Shown here: positions 5,992 to 8,893 of the stretch, in pieces | How the letters are laid out: each line of letters starts with the position of its first letter | Numbering within the stretch: the first letter of the stretch is position 1 | Source: Tectiglobus sp051009975 | GTDB taxonomy: Bacteria; Pseudomonadota; Alphaproteobacteria; Rhizobiales; Hyphomicrobiaceae | Assembly: GCA_051009975.1 (NCBI GenBank) | Contig: JBPCWA010000051.1 | Span: 1-8,893, forward strand | Direction: 5' to 3' | Length of the DNA stretch: 8,893 nucleotides | The notes under the pieces: model-generated | The model's database searches: none | What the model saw: the letters and a program-made list of their open reading frames with translations, nothing else | Told to the model about the DNA's origin: nothing | Position numbers and translations under genes: made by a program

Positions 5992-6672
5992 GTGCGAAAG
6001 CTTATAGCCCGAGCCACCCCGATCCAAACCGATCGGCGTCAGTTGATGAAAGGGCTGACGGCCGTCGGCTTCAGTGGATCCATTTCATCAATCGCTTACG
6101 CGCAGTCCAATGATGAAGTGCCAATTGAAAAATTAATGGCGCCTGACGAGTTGGAGGAACTGTCACTCGGGAGTAAAGACGCCAAAGTTACGATTGTCGA
6201 GTATGCATCAATGTCTTGCCCGGCCTGCGCGCGTTTCCACGCCACCACCTTCCCTGAGCTCAAAAAGAAGTACATCGAAACCGGAAAAGTATTCTTTGTT
6301 ATGCGTGAATTCCCGCTCAACAAGTTGGCCGCAGCCGGGTCCATGTTGGCGCGGTGCGCGGGAAGCCCGGAAAAGTCAATCGCAATGATCGACGTACTTT
6401 TCAGAAAACAGAGAGATTGGGTCTCGAGAGACGCTGTCGCCGAACTACTCAAAATTGCGAAGCAGGCCGGATTTACCGAAGAAACGTTTAATGCGTGCCT
6501 GAAAGACGAGGCGCTGCTCGGAAAACTGACGCGTCGGCGAGATCGAGCAGATGCCGAATTCGGGGTGGATGCAACACCCTCGTTCTTTGTTAATGGCAAG
6601 CGCATGCGTACGCGCAACTTCACGATCGAGGCATTCGACCGCGTTCTGGAGCCCTTGCTGAAGAACTCGTAG
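5992..6672 (+). CDS. DsbA-family thiol:disulfide oxidoreductase with Tat-like signal
   Basis: Exported thioredoxin-fold protein that should introduce or handle disulfide bonds in periplasmic proteins. I chose GTG 5992 because GGAG (5982-5985) lies 6 nt upstream; ATG 5980 would add four residues and has no clear ribosome-binding site. Of 226 residues, the N-terminus carries TDRRQLMKGL (twin Arg at 15-16), then a mildly hydrophobic stretch and AYA (35-37) before Gln, which suits Tat export with signal-peptidase I cleavage. The active site CPAC is at 76-79, and the cis-proline loop is ATPSFFVNG with Pro196. Two further cysteines (122 and 169) could form the second disulfide known from alphaproteobacterial DsbA proteins. 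The helical insertion lies between about 100 and 180. It is followed after 50 nt by a second dsbA-like gene and sits upstream of smc. Redox direction cannot be read from the sequence. Confidence 0.9.
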   Translation: MRKLIARATPIQTDRRQLMKGLTAVGFSGSISSIAYAQSNDEVPIEKLMAPDELEELSLGSKDAKVTIVEYASMSCPACARFHATTFPELKKKYIETGKVFFVMREFPLNKLAAAGSMLARCAGSPEKSIAMIDVLFRKQRDWVSRDAVAELLKIAKQAGFTEETFNACLKDEALLGKLTRRRDRADAEFGVDATPSFFVNGKRMRTRNFTIEAFDRVLEPLLKNS

Positions 6673-6722
6673 GGAAGCTAGGCAGTAAACGACGGGACCA
6701 CCGACAAAAGAGGGGGAAGCGG

Positions 6723-7505
6723 GTGATCGGGCGACAGAACTGGGAGATGGTCGCTGCAGTCGCGCTTTCCATGGCGTCATTGGCAGCCTGTTCGAATGGT
6801 AGCTCGATTTCGAACAGCAGTGCGCTGCTCGGAGCGATTTCTTCGCAGTCGGATACGGCATCGGCACAAGAGAAATTCGACCCCTTTCGCGACGAGAATA
6901 TTCGCGATTATGGTCGTCGTGAAGTCATAGAGAACCCAACTCTGGCGCAAGTGATGGAACCAGGTCCGCTGCCAGAGCGATCGATTGGCCGAGCAGATGC
7001 GCCGGTTACAATGATCAAATATGCCTCGATGACGTGTCCTTACTGCCGCCAATTTCAAGTGGAGACGTTTCCGGTTATCAAGCAGAAGTACATTGATACC
7101 GGCAAGCTTCGGTTCATTCTCCGGGAGTTTCCCATTGGCTACCAGTCGGGGGCGGCCACGATTGCCTTGCGCTGCGCAGAACCAGAAAAATACTTTGCAC
7201 TTTACGACAAGCTTATGCGTCAACAGCGAACATGGGTAAGCCAAGCCGTCCGGCGGGACCCAATCTTTAGAGTCGCCAAACAGGTTGGGATGACGCGCGG
7301 TCAATTCGATGCTTGCTTTGCCGACAAGACATTGGCTGAGCAGCTGAACACCACCAAAGAGCGTGGTCGAAAGCTTGGTGTTATCGGAACGCCAAATTTC
7401 TTCGTGAACGGCAGGTTGATCAAACGTCGTCTTACAACAAGTGACATTCATAAGCTTATTTCTAAAGAGCTTGAAAAACCGGTGTCGTCCGTCAAAAACG
7501 GGTGA
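6723..7505 (+). CDS. DsbA-family thiol:disulfide oxidoreductase, predicted lipoprotein
   Basis: Second DsbA-like protein, 260 residues. The GTG start has GGGGG (6712-6716) 6 nt upstream. The N-terminus MIGRQNWEMVAAVALSMASL followed by AAC is a signal peptide with lipobox LAAC. Cys23 would be lipidated and the protein tethered to a membrane in the periplasm. A linker of about 65 residues, Ser-rich then acidic, leads to the thioredoxin fold, whose active site is CPYC (105-108). The cis-proline loop is GTPNFFVNG (Pro224). Cysteines 151 and 198 match the extra pair of the first copy, as do the KYIDTGK and REFP segments, so the two are paralogues from duplication. The different anchor and the CPYC against CPAC dipeptide suggest different redox strength or partners. 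That split of roles is inference. Confidence 0.9.
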   Translation: MIGRQNWEMVAAVALSMASLAACSNGSSISNSSALLGAISSQSDTASAQEKFDPFRDENIRDYGRREVIENPTLAQVMEPGPLPERSIGRADAPVTMIKYASMTCPYCRQFQVETFPVIKQKYIDTGKLRFILREFPIGYQSGAATIALRCAEPEKYFALYDKLMRQQRTWVSQAVRRDPIFRVAKQVGMTRGQFDACFADKTLAEQLNTTKERGRKLGVIGTPNFFVNGRLIKRRLTTSDIHKLISKELEKPVSSVKNG

Positions 7506-7532
7506 CGGCTCCCGATAGACCAAGCTGCATTG

Positions 7533-7556
7533 CCATCGCGCTAGCTCAGGTGATGG
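7533..7556 (+). terminator. weak terminator-like hairpin after dsbA copy 2
   Basis: CCATCGC (7533-7539) pairs with GTGATGG (7550-7556) with one G-T wobble, around a 10-base loop that includes the palindrome GCTAGC. The bases that follow are TATTGTG, not a proper T-run, so termination would be weak at best. It starts 28 nt after the stop codon. Confidence 0.25.
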
Positions 7557-7566
7557 TATTGTGACG

Positions 7567-7631
7567 CACTTCTCGTGCTGAATGTGCCTACAAGCTGGCG
7601 ACCTTAAACACTTTTATGGTCACGAGAAGTG
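7567..7631. repeat. perfect 11-bp inverted repeat in the smc leader
   Basis: CACTTCTCGTG (7567-7577) and CACGAGAAGTG (7621-7631) are exact reverse complements with 43 bases between. The right arm ends 33 bp before the smc ATG. The arms could be two sites for one regulator or a long-range stem in the smc leader RNA. No T-run follows the right arm, so a simple terminator is unlikely. Confidence 0.7.
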
Positions 7632-7664
7632 TGGTCTTAGGATGAAAGGAAGGCGCGCTCTCGC

Positions 7665-8893
7665 ATGCAAATCGCCAAACTTCGGCTTATCGGTTTCAAG
7701 TCGTTCGTTGAACCTGTTGATCTATCCATCGAGCCGGGCCTGACGGGTGTCGTCGGGCCGAACGGGTGCGGCAAGTCAAATCTACTGGAAGCACTTCGCT
7801 GGGTTATGGGTGAGTCATCCTACAAGTCCATGCGGGCAGCGGCGATGGATGACGTAATATTCTCCGGCACCAATTCTCGCCCGCCCCGCAATATGGCCGA
7901 GGTCACGATATTTATCGATAATACGGATCGTCAGGCGCCGGCTGAATTCAATCAGACTGAGCAAATCGAGGTCACGCGCCGAATTGAGCGTGAGGCAGGA
8001 TCTGTATATCGCATCAACGGACGGGAGGTGCGAGCGCGGGATGTTAAGATACTGTTCGAAGATGCAGCCACCGGCGCTCGCTCTCCAGCGCTTGTTCGAC
8101 AAGGCCAAATTGGAGAAATCGTTAATGCCAAGCCGGAACAGCGACGTCGCATTCTTGAGGACGCCGCTGGAATCGCTGGCCTGCATAGTCGACGGCATGA
8201 AGCAGAATTGCGGCTCAAAGCTGCAGAAAACAATCTCACGCGGATTGGCGACGTCACAGGCCAACTTAAGAACCAAATTGATGGCCTCAAGCGGCAGGCC
8301 AGGCAGGCAAAGAGATACACGCAACTATCGGACGAGATTAGGCGCAACGATGCGTTGGTTCACTATCTGATGTGGCTTGATGCCCAAGTGCATGTGGATC
8401 ATGACGAGGCGGCTTTGCAATTGGCGTTGGAATCTTTTTCGGTTGCGACACAGTTTGAAGCAGAAGCGGTGAAGCGCGAGCATTCCTCCGCTGAGACGAT
8501 TAAGCCCCTGCGCGAAGCCGAGGTGGCAACTGCGGCAACTGTTGCCCGCCTGACTAATGAGCAAACGAGCCTGGATCAAGAATTGGATCGCGTCGTCGAA
8601 CGGGAAAAGGAAATGGCGGCCCAGGTGGCCCAGCTGAGCAGTGATTTGCAGCGGGAAACGGGATTGGTCGCTGAGGCCAAAGCCGTGCTTGCCGAGCAAG
8701 CTCATGGGCTTAAGGAAACTGATGCAGAGCTCGCGCAACTGGAAGCGGGTCGGCCTGAAGCGGCTACTTTGCTAGATACGGCTGATTGTGCGCTCAAGAC
8801 CGCTGAACAGAATCTCGCGAAGGCAATGGCCGAGCAAACTCGCTGGAAGTCTGATCGGCGTGCTGCGGAGGCGCAGGTCGAAGAGCGTAGCTC
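7665..8893 (+). CDS. smc: chromosome segregation ATPase SMC, N-terminal part (cut by window end)
   Basis: SMC is the long ATPase of bacterial condensin; with ScpA and ScpB it compacts and separates chromosomes. The frame is open from ATG 7665 to the window edge, giving 409 complete codons of an expected total near 1150. The start matches the family (MQIAKLRLIGFKSF). The nucleotide-binding head shows Walker A GPNGCGKSN (31-39), the region around MDDVIFSG (61-68), and the Q-loop stretch VRQGQIGEIV (144-153). The conserved RRILEDAAGIAGLHSRR follows (161-177). From about residue 178 the sequence becomes a long Ala/Glu/Leu/Arg-rich coiled coil, with a possible break near 230-240 (HYLMWLDA). Hinge, second coil, Walker B and signature motif lie beyond the window. 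AAGGAAGG (7646-7653) is 11 nt before the start, a slightly long spacing. It follows the second dsbA by 159 nt. Confidence 0.97.
   Translation, partial: MQIAKLRLIGFKSFVEPVDLSIEPGLTGVVGPNGCGKSNLLEALRWVMGESSYKSMRAAAMDDVIFSGTNSRPPRNMAEVTIFIDNTDRQAPAEFNQTEQIEVTRRIEREAGSVYRINGREVRARDVKILFEDAATGARSPALVRQGQIGEIVNAKPEQRRRILEDAAGIAGLHSRRHEAELRLKAAENNLTRIGDVTGQLKNQIDGLKRQARQAKRYTQLSDEIRRNDALVHYLMWLDAQVHVDHDEAALQLALESFSVATQFEAEAVKREHSSAETIKPLREAEVATAATVARLTNEQTSLDQELDRVVEREKEMAAQVAQLSSDLQRETGLVAEAKAVLAEQAHGLKETDAELAQLEAGRPEAATLLDTADCALKTAEQNLAKAMAEQTRWKSDRRAAEAQVEERS

Noticed and set aside
6777..7523. Minus-strand ORF of 248 aa
   Set aside because: Antisense to the lipoprotein DsbA gene; product is Cys/Arg-rich and lacks any motif.
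7642..7665. Alternative ATG at 7642 for smc
   Set aside because: Not in the smc frame; it opens a short overlapping frame only.
7815..8738. ORFs in other frames within smc
   Set aside because: The continuous frame from 7665 encodes clear SMC motifs; these are shadows.
1..8893. tRNA, rRNA or riboswitch
   Set aside because: No cloverleaf-like arms, conserved rRNA segments or known riboswitch cores seen in any intergenic stretch.

Overview
The window comes from an alphaproteobacterial chromosome of moderate GC content. The evidence is a CcrM-type GANTC adenine methyltransferase, a hallmark of that class, and the gene run mutY – DUF721/dciA – dsbA – smc, an order familiar from Rhizobiales/Hyphomicrobiales and relatives. 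I cannot name the genus. Apart from the first 1.4 kb, this is ordinary core-genome content and I see no clear new defence or mobile system.

Region 1 (1-1398) is gene-poor and looks decayed. It holds weak small ORFs at the left edge, including one 75-residue candidate. Next come three degenerate copies of a roughly 160-180 bp repeat unit, which carries G/C-rich inverted repeats. On the minus strand there is a small membrane-anchored-looking protein gene that is interrupted by an in-frame stop. A perfect 12-bp tandem duplication lies just before ccrM.

Region 2 (about 1399-3980) is a two-gene plus-strand unit. ccrM is followed after 11 nt by an MFS transporter with a strong Shine-Dalgarno. It ends at an intrinsic terminator whose hairpin touches the stop codon of the convergent mutY gene.

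Region 3 (3969-5811) is a divergent pair: mutY (adenine DNA glycosylase, minus strand) and a DUF721/DciA-like gene (plus strand). They share a 46-bp spacer that contains a GANTC site, the target of the neighbouring methylase. An 18-bp near-perfect direct repeat begins across the DUF721 stop codon.

Region 4 (about 5992-7505) is a tandem pair of DsbA-type thiol oxidoreductases. The first has CPAC and a Tat-like signal peptide. The second has CPYC and a lipoprotein signal with LAAC lipobox, so the two would act as a soluble and a membrane-tethered periplasmic form. Region 5 (7665 to the end) is the first 409 codons of smc, the chromosome condensation ATPase. Its leader carries a perfect 11-bp inverted repeat with arms 43 bp apart.

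The core genes cover DNA methylation linked to the cell cycle, oxidative-damage repair, helicase loading, chromosome condensation and periplasmic disulfide formation. Their adjacency is conserved synteny rather than one pathway.
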